Shown: positions 7,077 through 17,347, counted from the stretch's first letter. The stretch: 64,000 nucleotides of DNA from Microbulbifer marinus (GCF_900107725.1 NZ_FNQO01000001.1:1356458-1420457); one strand, 5' to 3'. Program-made: numbers and translations. Notes: generated by a model from the letters alone, not told the origin.

Positions 7077-10000
7077 TTAATCGACAAATACACGCGCGTT
7101 GCGGAACAGGCGCATCCAGCCGGAATCCTCCTGCCAGTCGTCCGGGTGCCAGCTGTTGCTGACGGCGCGGGCAACCCGCTCCGGGTGCGGCATCATGATG
7201 GTGACGCGACCGTCTTCGGAACACAGCGAGGTGATACCGTTAACCGAACCGTTGGGGTTGGCCGGATAGGTCTCAGTGATCTCGCGCTTGTTGTTCAGGT
7301 AGCGCATGGCAATAGTGCCGGACTGCTCACAGGCCTCCAGCGCCTGCTGGTCCGCAAACTCCACCCGGCCCTCGCCGTGGGCGACTGCCACCGGCATGTA
7401 GGAACCGGCCATGCCGTTGAACAGCACCGACGGGGAATCCTCGATTCCCACCAGCGCGAAACGCGCCTCGTACTGCTCGGACAGGTTGCGCACGAAACGC
7501 GGCCAGTGGCCGGCGCCGGGAATCAGCTCCTTGATCACCGAGAACATCTGGCAACCGTTACACACCCCCAGGCCGAAGGTGTCCTTGCGATTGAAGAAGG
7601 CCTCGAACTGGTCGCGAGCGCGATCGTTAAACAGGATCGTCTTGGCCCAGCCCTCACCGGCACCGAGTACGTCACCGTAGGAGAATCCCCCGCAACCCAC
7701 CAGGCCCCTGAATTCGTCCAGGGTCACGCGACCGGCGAGAATATCGCTCATGTGTACGTCGACGGCGTTGAAGCCGGCGCGGTGGAAGGAGTGCGCCATT
7801 TCCACCTGGCTGTTGACACCCTGTTCGCGCAGGATGGCGACTTTCGGCCGCTCGCCCTTGTTGATGTAGGGCGCACTGATGTCCTCGTTGATATCGTAGG
7901 TCAGGTGCACGGACAGGCCGGGGTCGTCCTTGGCGATAGCGGCAAATTCCTGTGCCGCGCAGTCGGCGTTGTCGCGCAGCGACTGAATCCGGTAGCTGGT
8001 TTCGGACCAGATCTGCTGCAGCTCGGCGCGGGCGCGGCTAAACAGCGGCAGCCCTTCGCGGGTGATGCGCAGGTGCTCGTTGTCGTTCAGGTAACCGATC
8101 CGGTGCGCCGGCACGCCGACGGCGGCAAAGCGCTGCACCAGCATCTCCGCGTCGCACGCGGGCACCTGCAGTACCGCCCCCAGCTCCTCGCTGAACAGCG
8201 CTGCAATGGGGTCGTCACCCAGTTCGTAGATTTCCACGTCCATACCCACGCGGCCGGCGAAACTCATCTCCGCCAGGGTGGCGAACAGGCCGCCATCGGC
8301 GCGGTCGTGGTAGGCGATGATCAGGTCTTCGGCGAGCGCCTGCTGCACCACTTCGAAGAAACCCTTTAACAACTTGGCGTCGTCCAGGTCTGCGGGGGTG
8401 CTGCCCAGCTGGTTATAAACCTGTGCCAGACAGGAGCCGCCGAGACGGTTTTTACCCGCCCCCAGGTCCACCAGGATCAGTTCGCTCTCGCCCTTCATGG
8501 TGCGGCGAAGTTGCGGCGTGGCGGTCTTGCGCACGTCGGTGACCGGCGAGAAGGCGGAGATGATCAGCGACAGCGGCGCAGTAACGGCCTTGTCTTCGCC
8601 GCCATCATTCCAGGCAGTGCGCATGGACATGGAGTCCTTGCCTACCGGGATGGTGATACCCAACTCCGGGCACAGCTCCATACCCACGGCTTCGACGGTG
8701 CGGTAGAGCTTCTCTTCCTCGCCCGGATGGCCGGCGGCGCACATCCAGTTGGCGGACAGCTTGATATCAGACAGCTGCTTGATCGGGGTACAGGCGATAT
8801 TGGTGATCGCCTCGCCCACTGCCAGGCGACCGGAGGCCGGCGCATCGAGCAGCGCCACCGGCGTGCGCTCGCCCATGGCCATGGCTTCGCCGGCGTAGCT
8901 GTCGTAGGAAACGGTGGTTACGGCACAGTCCGCCACCGGCACCTGCCAGGGACCGACCATCTGATCGCGGGCCACCTGGCCGGTCACAGTACGGTCACCG
9001 ATGGTGATCAGGAAGCTCTTACTGGCCACGGTCGGCAGGCGCAGCACGCGCTCGGCGGCTTCGTTCAGGTCGATGCCCTCGGTACTGAACGCCTTGCTTT
9101 CCACGACGCGTTTTTCCGCCTCGCGGTGCATGCGTGGCGGCTTGCCGAACAGCACGGACATCGGCAGGTCGACCGGCTTGGCGTCGAATTCTTTGTCATT
9201 CAGCAGCAGGCGCTTGTCTTCGGTAGCCTCGCCGACCACGGCAAAGGGCGCCCGCTCGCGCTCGCAGATTTTCTCGAAGCGCTCCAGGTCGTCCGGCATC
9301 ACTGCCAGAACGTAGCGCTCCTGGGATTCGTTACACCAGATTTCCAGCGGGCTCATACCCGGCTCGTCGCAGGGCACATTGCGCAGCTCGAAACTGCCGC
9401 CGGTGCCGCCGTCCTTCACCAGCTCCGGGAAAGCATTGGACAGGCCGCCGGCGCCGACGTCGTGAATAAACGCGATCGGGTTCTTGTCACCCAGCTGCCA
9501 GCACTGGTCGATGACCTCCTGGCAGCGGCGCTCGATTTCCGGGTTCTGGCGCTGCACCGAGGCGAAATCCAGGTCTTCGGAGCTGGTGCCGCTGGCCATA
9601 CTGGAGGCCGCACCGCCGCCCAGACCGATCAGCATGGCCGGACCGCCGAGCACCACCAGCTTGGCGCCCGGCGCAAACTCGGGCTTGTCGATATGCTCTT
9701 CGCGGATATTGCCGTAGCCGCCGGCGATCATGATCGGCTTATGGTAGCCGCGGCGCTCGTCGCCGAAATCCTCTTCGAAGGTGCGGAAGTAGCCGCAGAT
9801 ATTCGGGCGACCGAACTCGTTGTTGAATGCGGCGCCGCCGATCGGACCCTCGATCATGATATCCAGCGCGGTGACGATACGTCCCGGCTTGCCATAATCC
9901 GCCTCCCACGGCTGTTCGTAACCGGGGATCTGCAGGTTGGACACGGTAAAGCCGGTCAGGCCCACCTTGGGCTTGGAACCGCGGCCCACGGCGCCTTCGT

Positions 10001-10946
10001 CGCGGATTTCACCGCCGGCACCGGTGCCCGCGCCCGGGAAAGGTGCGATCGCGGTCGGGTGGTTGTGGGTTTCCACCTTCATCAGCATATGGATCGGCTC
10101 AATGCTGAAACCGTATTCCTTGGTCTCCGGATCCGGATAGAAACGCCCGGCCTCGTGTCCCGCCACTACCGCGGCGTTGTCCGCGTAGGCGGACAGCACG
10201 TTTTCGCCGCCCTTCTGGTAAGTGTTCTTGATCATGCCGAACAGGGAGTGCGGCATATCCTCGCCATCGATGGTCCAGCTGGCGTTGAATATCTTGTGGC
10301 GACAGTGCTCCGAGTTCGCCTGGGCGAACATCATCAGCTCCACGTCGGTGGGGTTGCGCTCCAGCTCCTGGAAGCTGGTGAGCAGGTAGTCGATTTCGTC
10401 TTCCGCCAGCGCCAGGCCCAGGCTCACATTGGCCTGCTCCAGCGCTCCGCGGCCGCCGTCGAGTACGTCGACCTTGGTCAGCTGGCGCGGCTTGTCCTCG
10501 TGGAACAGCTGTTCCGCCTGGTCGAAGTCGGTGAACACCGACTCCACCATTCGGTCGTGCAGCTGAGCGGCCAGTGCCTCCCGTTCAGCTGCGGTTAATT
10601 CGACGCCGCTAATGTAGTAGGCGACGCCCCGCTCGAGGCGGTGAATCTCTGTGAGGCCCGCGTTGTGGGCGATATCGGTAGCCTTGGACGACCACGGCGA
10701 GATGGTGCCCGGGCGCGGTACTACCAGCAGCAACGCACCCTCTGGCTGGTGCTTTTCCTCGGTGGGACCGTACTGCAACAGTCTCTCGAGCAGCGCCTGC
10801 TCCTTCTTGCTCAGCTTTTTGCTGTCAGCGAAATGCACGAACTCGGCATAGACGTCGTCAATTGCAGGCTGTAGCGCGCGCAGTTGATTGAGCAGTTTTT
10901 GATGGCGGAATTTCGACAGTGCGGGAGCACCACGCAGAACTAGCAT
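7077..10946 (-). CDS. purL: Phosphoribosylformylglycinamidine synthase
   Basis: This single-chain 1289-residue PurL, the length usual for proteobacteria, converts FGAR, ATP and glutamine to FGAM in de novo purine synthesis. It shows the N-terminal PurS-like part, the two AIR-synthase-like ATP-binding halves ([20 protein letters not shown] near residue 300, GVGVG-type GGAASSM), and a C-terminal class I glutamine amidotransferase with nucleophile [11 protein letters not shown] and the His-Glu pair in [12 protein letters not shown]. The start ATG has a weak ribosome site. It is monocistronic, ends in a strong terminator, and is divergent from mltF. The long open frame on the opposite strand is compositional. 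Confidence 0.98.
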   Translation of the reverse strand: MLVLRGAPALSKFRHQKLLNQLRALQPAIDDVYAEFVHFADSKKLSKKEQALLERLLQYGPTEEKHQPEGALLLVVPRPGTISPWSSKATDIAHNAGLTEIHRLERGVAYYISGVELTAAEREALAAQLHDRMVESVFTDFDQAEQLFHEDKPRQLTKVDVLDGGRGALEQANVSLGLALAEDEIDYLLTSFQELERNPTDVELMMFAQANSEHCRHKIFNASWTIDGEDMPHSLFGMIKNTYQKGGENVLSAYADNAAVVAGHEAGRFYPDPETKEYGFSIEPIHMLMKVETHNHPTAIAPFPGAGTGAGGEIRDEGAVGRGSKPKVGLTGFTVSNLQIPGYEQPWEADYGKPGRIVTALDIMIEGPIGGAAFNNEFGRPNICGYFRTFEEDFGDERRGYHKPIMIAGGYGNIREEHIDKPEFAPGAKLVVLGGPAMLIGLGGGAASSMASGTSSEDLDFASVQRQNPEIERRCQEVIDQCWQLGDKNPIAFIHDVGAGGLSNAFPELVKDGGTGGSFELRNVPCDEPGMSPLEIWCNESQERYVLAVMPDDLERFEKICERERAPFAVVGEATEDKRLLLNDKEFDAKPVDLPMSVLFGKPPRMHREAEKRVVESKAFSTEGIDLNEAAERVLRLPTVASKSFLITIGDRTVTGQVARDQMVGPWQVPVADCAVTTVSYDSYAGEAMAMGERTPVALLDAPASGRLAVGEAITNIACTPIKQLSDIKLSANWMCAAGHPGEEEKLYRTVEAVGMELCPELGITIPVGKDSMSMRTAWNDGGEDKAVTAPLSLIISAFSPVTDVRKTATPQLRRTMKGESELILVDLGAGKNRLGGSCLAQVYNQLGSTPADLDDAKLLKGFFEVVQQALAEDLIIAYHDRADGGLFATLAEMSFAGRVGMDVEIYELGDDPIAALFSEELGAVLQVPACDAEMLVQRFAAVGVPAHRIGYLNDNEHLRITREGLPLFSRARAELQQIWSETSYRIQSLRDNADCAAQEFAAIAKDDPGLSVHLTYDINEDISAPYINKGERPKVAILREQGVNSQVEMAHSFHRAGFNAVDVHMSDILAGRVTLDEFRGLVGCGGFSYGDVLGAGEGWAKTILFNDRARDQFEAFFNRKDTFGLGVCNGCQMFSVIKELIPGAGHWPRFVRNLSEQYEARFALVGIEDSPSVLFNGMAGSYMPVAVAHGEGRVEFADQQALEACEQSGTIAMRYLNNKREITETYPANPNGSVNGITSLCSEDGRVTIMMPHPERVARAVSNSWHPDDWQEDSGWMRLFRNARVFVD

Positions 10947-11367
10947 CGCGGGAGTTTGCCTCTTGTCTGAATGTGAACCTGAATCAGGTTAGAGACCCCG
11001 CGCCGCAGAAGATCGCGCAGGGCCCCGGGGATTGGAGGGGCGCAATTGTACCCGATGCATCGCCACTCCAACACTGTCCAGCGGCACTTGTGCGCGTAAT
11101 GATCGTCCAACATTCCAGCGAGTGCAGCGCGGCGCAAAAAATGGCGCGCTATTGATGCTCGCGCCAAACTCAACCGGAGGAGGCCTACTAGAATTACCGG
11201 ATAGATGCAACTCCACAAGTCACGTCGCCAATCGGCCAGTTTGAGCAAGTTGTCACCAAATAAGGTAAAATTGGCGATCTTTTTACCGGCCCGCCGCTCA
11301 GGATGAGCACTGCCGGTATCCGCTGGGATAAAAGCGATAACAGCTAATGGACTAGAGGGGACTGTAT
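10947..11367. promoter_or_regulatory. Divergent purL/mltF intergenic region
   Basis: These 421 bases separate the divergent starts of purL and mltF and must hold both promoters. A loose sigma-70-like pair, TTGAGC (11241-11246) and TAAAAT (11266-11271) with a 19-base spacer, may serve mltF. An AGAGGGG ribosome site sits just upstream of the mltF ATG. I see no credible PurR operator, riboswitch or small gene. Confidence 0.4.
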
Positions 11368-12849
11368 ATGATCATGAAAAGCCGCTTGCTGCGCTACAGC
11401 CGCCGCCTGCTGAAAGGCCTGGCCCTGGCTTGTTGCGCCTCGCTGCTGGTGGCGAGCAAGGCACCGGACATGCTGGAGAACATCAAGGCTTCCGGCAAGC
11501 TGGTCGTGCTATCGCAGAACGGCCCCACCACCTACTACGAAGATGCCTCAGGCACCCACACCGGGTTCGAATTCGGCATGCTGCGCGCCTACGCCGAAGA
11601 GCTGGGTGTGGAACTGGAGATTCGCGACGTCCACGACCTGGACCAGATGTTCGACCGCCTGCGCGACCCCAAAGAGGGCGCCCACCTGGCCGCCGCCGGT
11701 TTGACCGTTACCCCGGAGCGCCGTGAGCAGGTGCGCTTCACCCCCTCCTACTTCGAAATCCGTCAGCAGGTCATCTACCGCCTCGGCGAGGAGCGCCCGC
11801 GCAAATCCAGCGACCTGGAGGGCAAGAAAATCGCCGTTATCGCCGGCAGTGCCCACGCCGAGGAAATGCGCAAACTGTCCCACCGCTATCCCGGTCTGCA
11901 GTGGGAGGAATTGTCCGAAGTCGGCGCCATGGAACTGGTGGAAATGGTCGATCAGGGCAAGTACAACTATGCCGTCGTCGATTCCAACGCCTACGCCGTG
12001 CACCGCGGCCTCTACCCGAATACCGCCATCGCGTTCAATCTAACCCAGTTCCAGCCGGTTGCCTGGGCCTTGCCACAAAGTGATGACGACAGTCTCTACC
12101 GCAGCGCGCGCCGCTTTATGCTGAGAGCCAATACCAGCGGCCTGGTGGCACAGTTGCGCGAGGAGTTCTTCGGCCATGTGAGCAAGCTGAACGCCGGCGG
12201 CGCCCAGGCCTTCGCCAGGAACAGCCGCGAGCGGCTGCCACAGTGGCGTGAAACCATGCAGAAAGTCGCCGACGACTACGAGCTGGACTGGCACCTGCTC
12301 GCGGCACTCAGCTATCAGGAGTCCCACTGGAATCCCCGGGCCAAATCCCGCACCGGTGTGCGTGGCCTGATGATGCTGACCCGCAATACCGCGCGCGAAC
12401 TGGGCGTCAACCGCCTGGATCCGGAGGAGAGCATTGAGGGCGGCGCCCGCTATATAAAGCAGATCCGCGACAAGATCCCCGAGCGTATCCGCGAGCCAGA
12501 CCGCACCTGGATGGCGCTGGCGGCCTACAACGTCGGCTACGGCCACCTTGAGGACGCGCGGGTGCTGACCGAGAAGATGGGCGGCAATCCCGATCTGTGG
12601 GCCGATGTGCGCCAACACCTGCCGCTGCTGGCCAAGCGCCAGTATTACAAGAACACCAAACACGGTTACGCCCGCGGGTGGGAACCGGTCACCTACGTGC
12701 AGAACATCCGCCACTACCAGGCACTGCTGACGTGGAACAGCCGCATCGAAGAACAGCGCCTGGCCGCCGCCAATGAAGATAACGCCGAAGCACTGGCCGA
12801 TAGCAGCCAGGTCGACGCGGAAGCGGCCGGCGCTGCCTCTGCGCTCTAG
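11368..12849 (+). CDS. mltF: Membrane-bound lytic murein transglycosylase F
   Basis: This 493-residue protein has an N-terminal signal/anchor (LLKGLALACCASLLVAS). A periplasmic substrate-binding-like domain (SBP_bac_3, about residues 40-270) starts KLVVLSQNGPTTYYED. A C-terminal SLT transglycosylase domain carries the catalytic Glu318 in ALSYQESHWNP, and the motifs GVRGLMMLTRNTA and LAAYNVGYGHLEDA. MltF cleaves the glycosidic bond of peptidoglycan to give 1,6-anhydro-MurNAc ends. Its start overlaps a second ATG two codons on (ATGATCATG) and follows AGAGGGG. It is usually found next to purL, as here. The tail is Ala/Glu-rich. Confidence 0.97.
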   Translation: MIMKSRLLRYSRRLLKGLALACCASLLVASKAPDMLENIKASGKLVVLSQNGPTTYYEDASGTHTGFEFGMLRAYAEELGVELEIRDVHDLDQMFDRLRDPKEGAHLAAAGLTVTPERREQVRFTPSYFEIRQQVIYRLGEERPRKSSDLEGKKIAVIAGSAHAEEMRKLSHRYPGLQWEELSEVGAMELVEMVDQGKYNYAVVDSNAYAVHRGLYPNTAIAFNLTQFQPVAWALPQSDDDSLYRSARRFMLRANTSGLVAQLREEFFGHVSKLNAGGAQAFARNSRERLPQWRETMQKVADDYELDWHLLAALSYQESHWNPRAKSRTGVRGLMMLTRNTARELGVNRLDPEESIEGGARYIKQIRDKIPERIREPDRTWMALAAYNVGYGHLEDARVLTEKMGGNPDLWADVRQHLPLLAKRQYYKNTKHGYARGWEPVTYVQNIRHYQALLTWNSRIEEQRLAAANEDNAEALADSSQVDAEAAGAASAL

Positions 12850-12860
12850 TCCTGCCCCGT

Positions 12861-12912
12861 TAGGAGCGGCCCACCGCTCCTACTAAAATCCGTAGCGGCC
12901 TGCGGCTCCTAC
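12861..12912. repeat. Pseudomonad-style REP hairpins between convergent genes
   Basis: TAGGAGCGG, a four-base loop and CCGCTCCTA (12861-12882) form a perfect 9-bp stem. A second, imperfect element with GTAGCGGC and GGCTCCTAC halves (12892-12912) follows, and its end overlaps the stop codon of the next gene. The composition and the GTAGGAGC/GCTCCTAC core match the GTAGGAGCGG-type repetitive extragenic palindromes of pseudomonads and relatives. It may also act as a bidirectional transcription stop between mltF and the minus-strand cluster. Confidence 0.7.
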
Positions 12913-13541
12913 AAATCCTGTTTCCAGGAATCCGGCAGTAATTCCAGATCCCGCGGCTCATCGATATCCGCCAGCGTTTCCAGCCACTCGCACTGTATAC
13001 CCAGCTGATCCAGCCGCTGCCGCGTCTGCTGCGCCACCACTGCGGTGCTCCAACGAATATTTTCAAATAGCCCGGCCTCGGCGCGGTTCAGTCCGAACAA
13101 CGCGTAGCCGCCGTCGCGGGTTGGATAAATGACCGCATCGGATTTCCGCAGCGTGGCAGCAGCCCTGCACAACCGCTCGGCGGACAGTTGCGGGCAGTCG
13201 GTGCCGAGCAACAGTACCGACTCGCCGGCCTCGCGTGCCCGCTTAGCCGCCCGCCAGAGCCGTTGCCCCAGATCACCGCCGCCCTGGCCGGCCAGCACTA
13301 CGGCTTCCGGTAACGCCAGGGATTGCCAGTATTCGTGTTCGCTGTCCGGCGCCACACACAATTCGACGCGCCCCAACTGCGCCTGCACACACTGTTGCAA
13401 GGTGCGCTGCAGCATCCGCTCGGCCAGCGCCGCCGCGCCGTCCGCGCCCAGAGCCGGAATCAGCCGTGTCTTGGCGAAACCGGCGAGCGGTGCCTTGGCA
13501 AAAATAATCAGGCGCAGGGCGCTGTTCGAGAACTCAGTCAT
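12909..13541 (-). CDS. TIGR04282-family glycosyltransferase (arsenosugar cluster)
   Basis: The start ATG at 13539-13541 gives 210 residues. The nucleotidyltransferase-like GT-A fold shows IIFAKAPLAGFAKTRL at the N-terminus, LLLGTDCPQL (metal-binding Asp) and AVIYPTRDGGYALFGL. This is the DUF2064/TIGR04282 family, named for its association with the ArsS radical SAM protein. The predicted role is transfer or activation of a sugar in organoarsenical synthesis; the chemistry of this member is unproven. It overlaps the upstream TIGR04283 gene by 8 bases, so the two are translationally coupled. Confidence 0.88.
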   Translation of the reverse strand: MTEFSNSALRLIIFAKAPLAGFAKTRLIPALGADGAAALAERMLQRTLQQCVQAQLGRVELCVAPDSEHEYWQSLALPEAVVLAGQGGGDLGQRLWRAAKRAREAGESVLLLGTDCPQLSAERLCRAAATLRKSDAVIYPTRDGGYALFGLNRAEAGLFENIRWSTAVVAQQTRQRLDQLGIQCEWLETLADIDEPRDLELLPDSWKQDL

Positions 13542-14208
13542 AGCGGCGGGCGAGTAACTCGGCGGGCACACCGCGCCAGTAGGCGAAACGCAGCCGCCAC
13601 ATCAGCAGCACCGTCCGCACAACGCCGTATTTCTGCCAGCGGCGCCCGGATGTCGTCGCGCGGGTACCGATACACGCGGGTCGTGAAATTTTCCGCAACC
13701 GCTTGCTGAGCTCAATATCTTCCATCAGCGGCTGCACAGGGAAACCGCCCAGCCGCTCAAACAGATCGCGGCGCACAAAAATGCCCTGGTCACCGGTGGC
13801 AATACCGCTCAACCGCGAGCGCCAGTTGATGAGCGTCGCGATCACGGGGAACCACAAGCTGTCGCCACTGATACGCAGATCGAAACGCCCCCAGTGACAA
13901 GCTGTTGCGGAAGCCTGCCGGATTGCCTCCAGTGCACCGGGCGGCAGGCGGGTATCCGCGTGCAGAAACAACAGCCAGTCACCGCTGGCAATGGCAGCAC
14001 CGGCATTCATCTGCCGCGCCCTGCCGCGCGGCGCACTGATCACATGCAAGCCCGCAGCGGTGGCCTGCTCCACACTGCCGTCGCTACTACCGCCATCCAC
14101 CAGAATCACTTCACAGCCCGCCTGCTCGTCCAACGCGCGCAGGTGCGTACTCAGTTCCGGCAACTGCTGCCGCTCGTTCAGCAGCGGCACCACGATGGTG
14201 CAAGTCAC
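13534..14208 (-). CDS. TIGR04283-family glycosyltransferase (arsenosugar cluster)
   Basis: This 224-residue GT2-family enzyme shows IVVPLLNERQQLPEL at the N-terminus, ILVDGGSSDGS for nucleotide-sugar binding, the DxD-type LFLHADTRLPPGAL, and EDIELSKRLRK. The C-terminal WRLRFAYWRGVPAE is a typical ending for the family. TIGR04283 proteins co-occur with ArsS and the TIGR04282 protein; the acceptor is not biochemically assigned. It overlaps the upstream flavoprotein gene by 4 bases (ATGA-type) and the downstream gene by 8, which points to a single tightly packed operon. Confidence 0.9.
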   Translation of the reverse strand: MTCTIVVPLLNERQQLPELSTHLRALDEQAGCEVILVDGGSSDGSVEQATAAGLHVISAPRGRARQMNAGAAIASGDWLLFLHADTRLPPGALEAIRQASATACHWGRFDLRISGDSLWFPVIATLINWRSRLSGIATGDQGIFVRRDLFERLGGFPVQPLMEDIELSKRLRKISRPACIGTRATTSGRRWQKYGVVRTVLLMWRLRFAYWRGVPAELLARRYD

Positions 14209-15689
14209 TGGCCGCGCCTCCAGCGGTGGAAACGTTCCAGCCAGCGCAACAGTTTTTCCGGCGCGTGCGCGCGCTTCCAGTTGCCCGCCGCGTATTTGTT
14301 GGCCTCCGCCATGGTCGGATAGATATGAATGGTGCCGAGGAGTTTGTTCAGGCCGAGACGATGTTTCATCGCCAGGACGAATTCGGCGATCAACTCCGCC
14401 GCGTTCTCGCCGACGATGGTAACACCGAGAATCTTGTCCTTGCCCGGAGCAGTCAGTACCTTGACGAACCCCTGCGCGGCACCGTCGACAATGGCGCGAT
14501 CGAGATCGTCGATTCCATAACGGGTAACTTCGTAGGGAATCCCCCGCTCTTTGGCCTGCTGTTCATTCAGGCCGACGCTGGCCACTTCCGGCTCCACGAA
14601 CACCGCCCGCGGCACCAGCGAGTAATCCACGGCAAACTTCTTCAGGTCGCCGAACAGGCCGTTGACCGCCGCATACCAGGCCTGGTGTGACGCCATATGG
14701 GTAAACTGGTAGGGGCCAACCAGATCGCCGGCGGCGAGAATATGCGGATAGCGGGTACGCAGGAACGGATCCGTGTACAGCTTGCCGTCCTCGACAATAC
14801 CCAGCTCTTCCAGTCCAAAACCGGACCCCCGCGCCCGCCGCCCCAGCGCCAGCAGCAGGTGATCGAATTCCAGCTCCAGCTCGCCGCCTGGACCGCGCAG
14901 ACGCACGCTGCCGGCTTCTGTCAATTGGGTTTCGTTATTGTCAAAAGCGAGGGCTTGGTGTGCGGTCAGTACGGTAACGCCGTCGGCGCTCAGCGCCCGC
15001 TGCACCGCGTCCGACACATCGCTATCTTCCTGCGGCAGCAGTCGATCCGCCATCTCCACCAGCGTAACCCGGGAGCCCAGCCGCGCGAATGCCTGCGCCA
15101 TTTCACAACCGATGGCGCCACCGCCGAGCACCAGAAATTTGTCCGGTACCTGCTGCAGGTTTGCGAGGCGTTCCCACAGCGTATCGCTGGTGACGTAGCC
15201 GACCCGCTCCAGCCCCGGTAGCGGTGGCACCAGCGGTTCGGCACCGGTGGCGACAATGATCGCACGCGCCGTCAATGTCTGCGCGCCACCGGCATTCAGG
15301 GCAATTTTTACCGTCCAGGGATCGACCAGCTGCGCGCGCCCCTGCAGTACCTCCACGCCCAGGTCCGTATAGCGTTCCACACTGTCGTGCGGCTCGATGT
15401 CGGCGATCGACTTGCGCACATGCGCCATCACGGCGGGAAAATCGATTTGCGGTGCGGCCAGACGCACACCGAACCTGGCGGCGTCGCGCACCTGTTGTGC
15501 GACGCGCGCAGTCTTGATCAATGCCTTGCTCGGCACGCAGCCGCTGTTCAGGCAGTCACCGCCCATGGCGCCGGCTTCGATCAGTGTGACCTTGGCTTTT
15601 ACTGCGGCGGCGATATAGGCGCTGACCAGTCCGGCGGCGCCGGCGCCGATAACGATCAGGTTGCGGTCGAACTTTTTCGGTTTGCTCAT
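14205..15689 (-). CDS. MerA/Lpd-like FAD pyridine-nucleotide disulfide oxidoreductase
   Basis: This 494-residue class I disulfide oxidoreductase has an FAD-binding IVIGAGAAGLVSAYIAA, the redox-active disulfide GGDCLNSGCVPSKALIKTA (CX4C), the NAD(P) motif LVLGGGAIGCEMAQAFARLG, and a C-terminal dimerisation domain with HIYPTMAEANKY in place of the HPT.SE motif of lipoamide dehydrogenases. It lacks the N-terminal heavy-metal domain and C-terminal vicinal Cys pair of true MerA. Such proteins are constant partners of ArsS/TVP38 clusters and could reduce arsenic-bound thiols; this is an inference. The next gene is only 10 bases upstream. Confidence 0.88.
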   Translation of the reverse strand: MSKPKKFDRNLIVIGAGAAGLVSAYIAAAVKAKVTLIEAGAMGGDCLNSGCVPSKALIKTARVAQQVRDAARFGVRLAAPQIDFPAVMAHVRKSIADIEPHDSVERYTDLGVEVLQGRAQLVDPWTVKIALNAGGAQTLTARAIIVATGAEPLVPPLPGLERVGYVTSDTLWERLANLQQVPDKFLVLGGGAIGCEMAQAFARLGSRVTLVEMADRLLPQEDSDVSDAVQRALSADGVTVLTAHQALAFDNNETQLTEAGSVRLRGPGGELELEFDHLLLALGRRARGSGFGLEELGIVEDGKLYTDPFLRTRYPHILAAGDLVGPYQFTHMASHQAWYAAVNGLFGDLKKFAVDYSLVPRAVFVEPEVASVGLNEQQAKERGIPYEVTRYGIDDLDRAIVDGAAQGFVKVLTAPGKDKILGVTIVGENAAELIAEFVLAMKHRLGLNKLLGTIHIYPTMAEANKYAAGNWKRAHAPEKLLRWLERFHRWRRGQ

Positions 15690-15699
15690 CGGTGTGGGT

Positions 15700-16383
15700 T
15701 CAGGCAGCGCTGCGGTGGCGCTTGAGCCAGTTCAGAATGAATTTTGCCAACAGGGGGAAAATCCCCAGCAGCGCGAAGGACAGCAATAACTGTGGCGACA
15801 GAATATCGCCGAGACTCTCCACTCGCCCCAGTTGCGTGCCCGCATTCACATACACGATAGTCGCCGCCAGCATCCCCACCTGGCTGACCCAGTAAAAAGT
15901 CCAGGTCTTGATACGGGTGAGTCCCATCAGAATATTGATGACGAAAAACGGGAAGACCGGTACCAGCCGCAGTGCGAACAGATAGAAAGCACCCTCCCTC
16001 TCGATACCGGCATGGACTGCAGCGAGGCGCTTTCCGAAACGCCTGTGCACCCAGTCCTGCAGCAGATAGCGGGCCACCAGGAATGCCATAGTCGCTCCAA
16101 TACTGGACGCAAAAGACACGATCACCGTACCCCAAAACAAGCCGAATATCGCACCGGCCGCCAGTGACATGATCGCCGCACCGGGCAGGGAAAGCCCGGT
16201 GACCAAAATATAAAACAGCGTAAATAACAGCCCTACGAGAATCGGAGAACCCTGCCGCCACTGCTCAAACTGCGTATGCCCGGCCTTGAGATTTTCCAGT
16301 GTCAACCATTGGTGCAGGTCGAAAACATAAAAGGCCACGCCCAGCGCAACCAATATCGCAACCAAGACAACTTTTTTTCTCAT
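15700..16383 (-). CDS. TVP38/TMEM64-family membrane protein
   Basis: The start ATG at 16381-16383 gives 227 residues. The protein has an N-terminal transmembrane segment (VVLVAILVALGVAFYVF) and the SNARE-associated/VTT domain: GLSLPGAAIMSLAAGAIFG and GATMAFLVARYLLQDWVHRR, a re-entrant loop rich in small residues, then FALRLVPVFPFFVIN, and a final pair of helices. VTT/DedA-superfamily proteins are putative transporters or lipid scramblases. In ArsS clusters this protein may move the product or precursor across the membrane. It sits 11 bases after arsS. Confidence 0.9.
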   Translation of the reverse strand: MRKKVVLVAILVALGVAFYVFDLHQWLTLENLKAGHTQFEQWRQGSPILVGLLFTLFYILVTGLSLPGAAIMSLAAGAIFGLFWGTVIVSFASSIGATMAFLVARYLLQDWVHRRFGKRLAAVHAGIEREGAFYLFALRLVPVFPFFVINILMGLTRIKTWTFYWVSQVGMLAATIVYVNAGTQLGRVESLGDILSPQLLLSFALLGIFPLLAKFILNWLKRHRSAA

Positions 16384-16394
16384 GCAAAACTCGC

Positions 16395-17342
16395 CTAGAG
16401 TGCGCCACCGCAACTACTGCCCTGCCCGGCAGTACAGCCGTAGCAATGGTCCGCGACACGAATCGGCGAGTTCCGCAGGTCCTGCCGCAGCAGATCGCGC
16501 AGGTGCATGTTGCCCGGCACGGCGACACCCAGCTGCTGATTGAAATCGCAGTCATAGAGGTTGCCCTGCCAGTCCACGCTGACCAGGCTGCGACACATCA
16601 CCCCGTCCAGATTCGCTGCGCTGTAACTGTCCCGCAGCAGTTGCATGTAGTCGGCAAACTGCCCCTTGGAAACCAGCGTGGAGCCGAAGCGCTTGATCGG
16701 CATGTTCGCCAGTGCAAACAGGTGATTGAAGACGATACCGAAATGTTCGGACAATTCGCGCCGGTAGTCCGCCTCCAGCATTTGCTGGTTTGGCGGCAGG
16801 AATGGGCCCTGCGGGTTGTAGACCAGATTCAGTACCAGACCGCTGCCCGGCTTGCCGTAACCGAGCGCATTGAGTTGCTGTAATGCGGCGATGCTCTTGT
16901 CGAAAACGCCCTTGCCGCGCTGCTTGTCGACATTATCGAGCGAATAGCAGGGCAGCGAGGCCACCACCTCGACCCGATTTTGCGCCAGGAACTCGGCCAG
17001 ATCCTCCTGACCCGGTTCGAACAGAATCGTCAGGTTGCAGCGGTCCATCACGTGCACGCCCTGCGCCCGCGCCGCCCTGACCAGGGCACGAAAGCCCGCG
17101 TGCAGCTCCGGTGCACCGCCGGTGACATCCAGCGTGGAGATTTCGCGCGCGCGCAGTACTTCACTGACCAGCGCCAGGTTTTCCTCGCTCATCATTTCGG
17201 TACGTGTCGGACCGGCATTTACATGACAGTGCACGCAGGTCTGATTGCAGCGATAGCCGATATTGACCTGCAGTGTGTCGATCTTCTCGCGACGCAACGC
17301 AGGAAAATCCGATATTTCGAGTAGCGGCAGTGTTTCATGCAT
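16395..17342 (-). CDS. arsS: Arsenosugar biosynthesis radical SAM protein
   Basis: This 315-residue protein has the radical SAM cluster motif CNQTCVHC (Cys32, 36, 39), the DVTGGAPELH motif, and a Cys-rich C-terminal DUF3641/SPASM-like region: VMCRSLVSVDWQGNLYDCDF and DHCYGCTAGQGSSCGG. ArsS uses S-adenosylmethionine to couple a 5'-deoxyadenosyl group to methylated arsenic. Many homologues are selenoproteins, but here every position is Cys and the gene ends in TAG, so no recoding is needed. It is followed 11 bases later by the TVP38 gene and preceded by the phosphorylase gene, consistent with one operon. No arsM is nearby. Confidence 0.93.
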   Translation of the reverse strand: MHETLPLLEISDFPALRREKIDTLQVNIGYRCNQTCVHCHVNAGPTRTEMMSEENLALVSEVLRAREISTLDVTGGAPELHAGFRALVRAARAQGVHVMDRCNLTILFEPGQEDLAEFLAQNRVEVVASLPCYSLDNVDKQRGKGVFDKSIAALQQLNALGYGKPGSGLVLNLVYNPQGPFLPPNQQMLEADYRRELSEHFGIVFNHLFALANMPIKRFGSTLVSKGQFADYMQLLRDSYSAANLDGVMCRSLVSVDWQGNLYDCDFNQQLGVAVPGNMHLRDLLRQDLRNSPIRVADHCYGCTAGQGSSCGGAL

Positions 17343-17347
17343 AGCTG

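Noticed and set aside
8511-10598. A 695-codon open frame on the plus strand opposite purL
   Set aside because: It is antisense to a fully conserved gene, has His/Gly/Ala-rich composition typical of GC-rich shadow frames, and shows no domain.
10947-11367. A purine riboswitch or PurR operator before purL
   Set aside because: No aptamer-like structure or PurR consensus could be recognised in the 421-base region.
14205-15689. Annotating the flavoprotein as a true mercuric reductase
   Set aside because: The N-terminal heavy-metal domain and the C-terminal vicinal Cys pair of MerA are absent, and there are no other mer genes.
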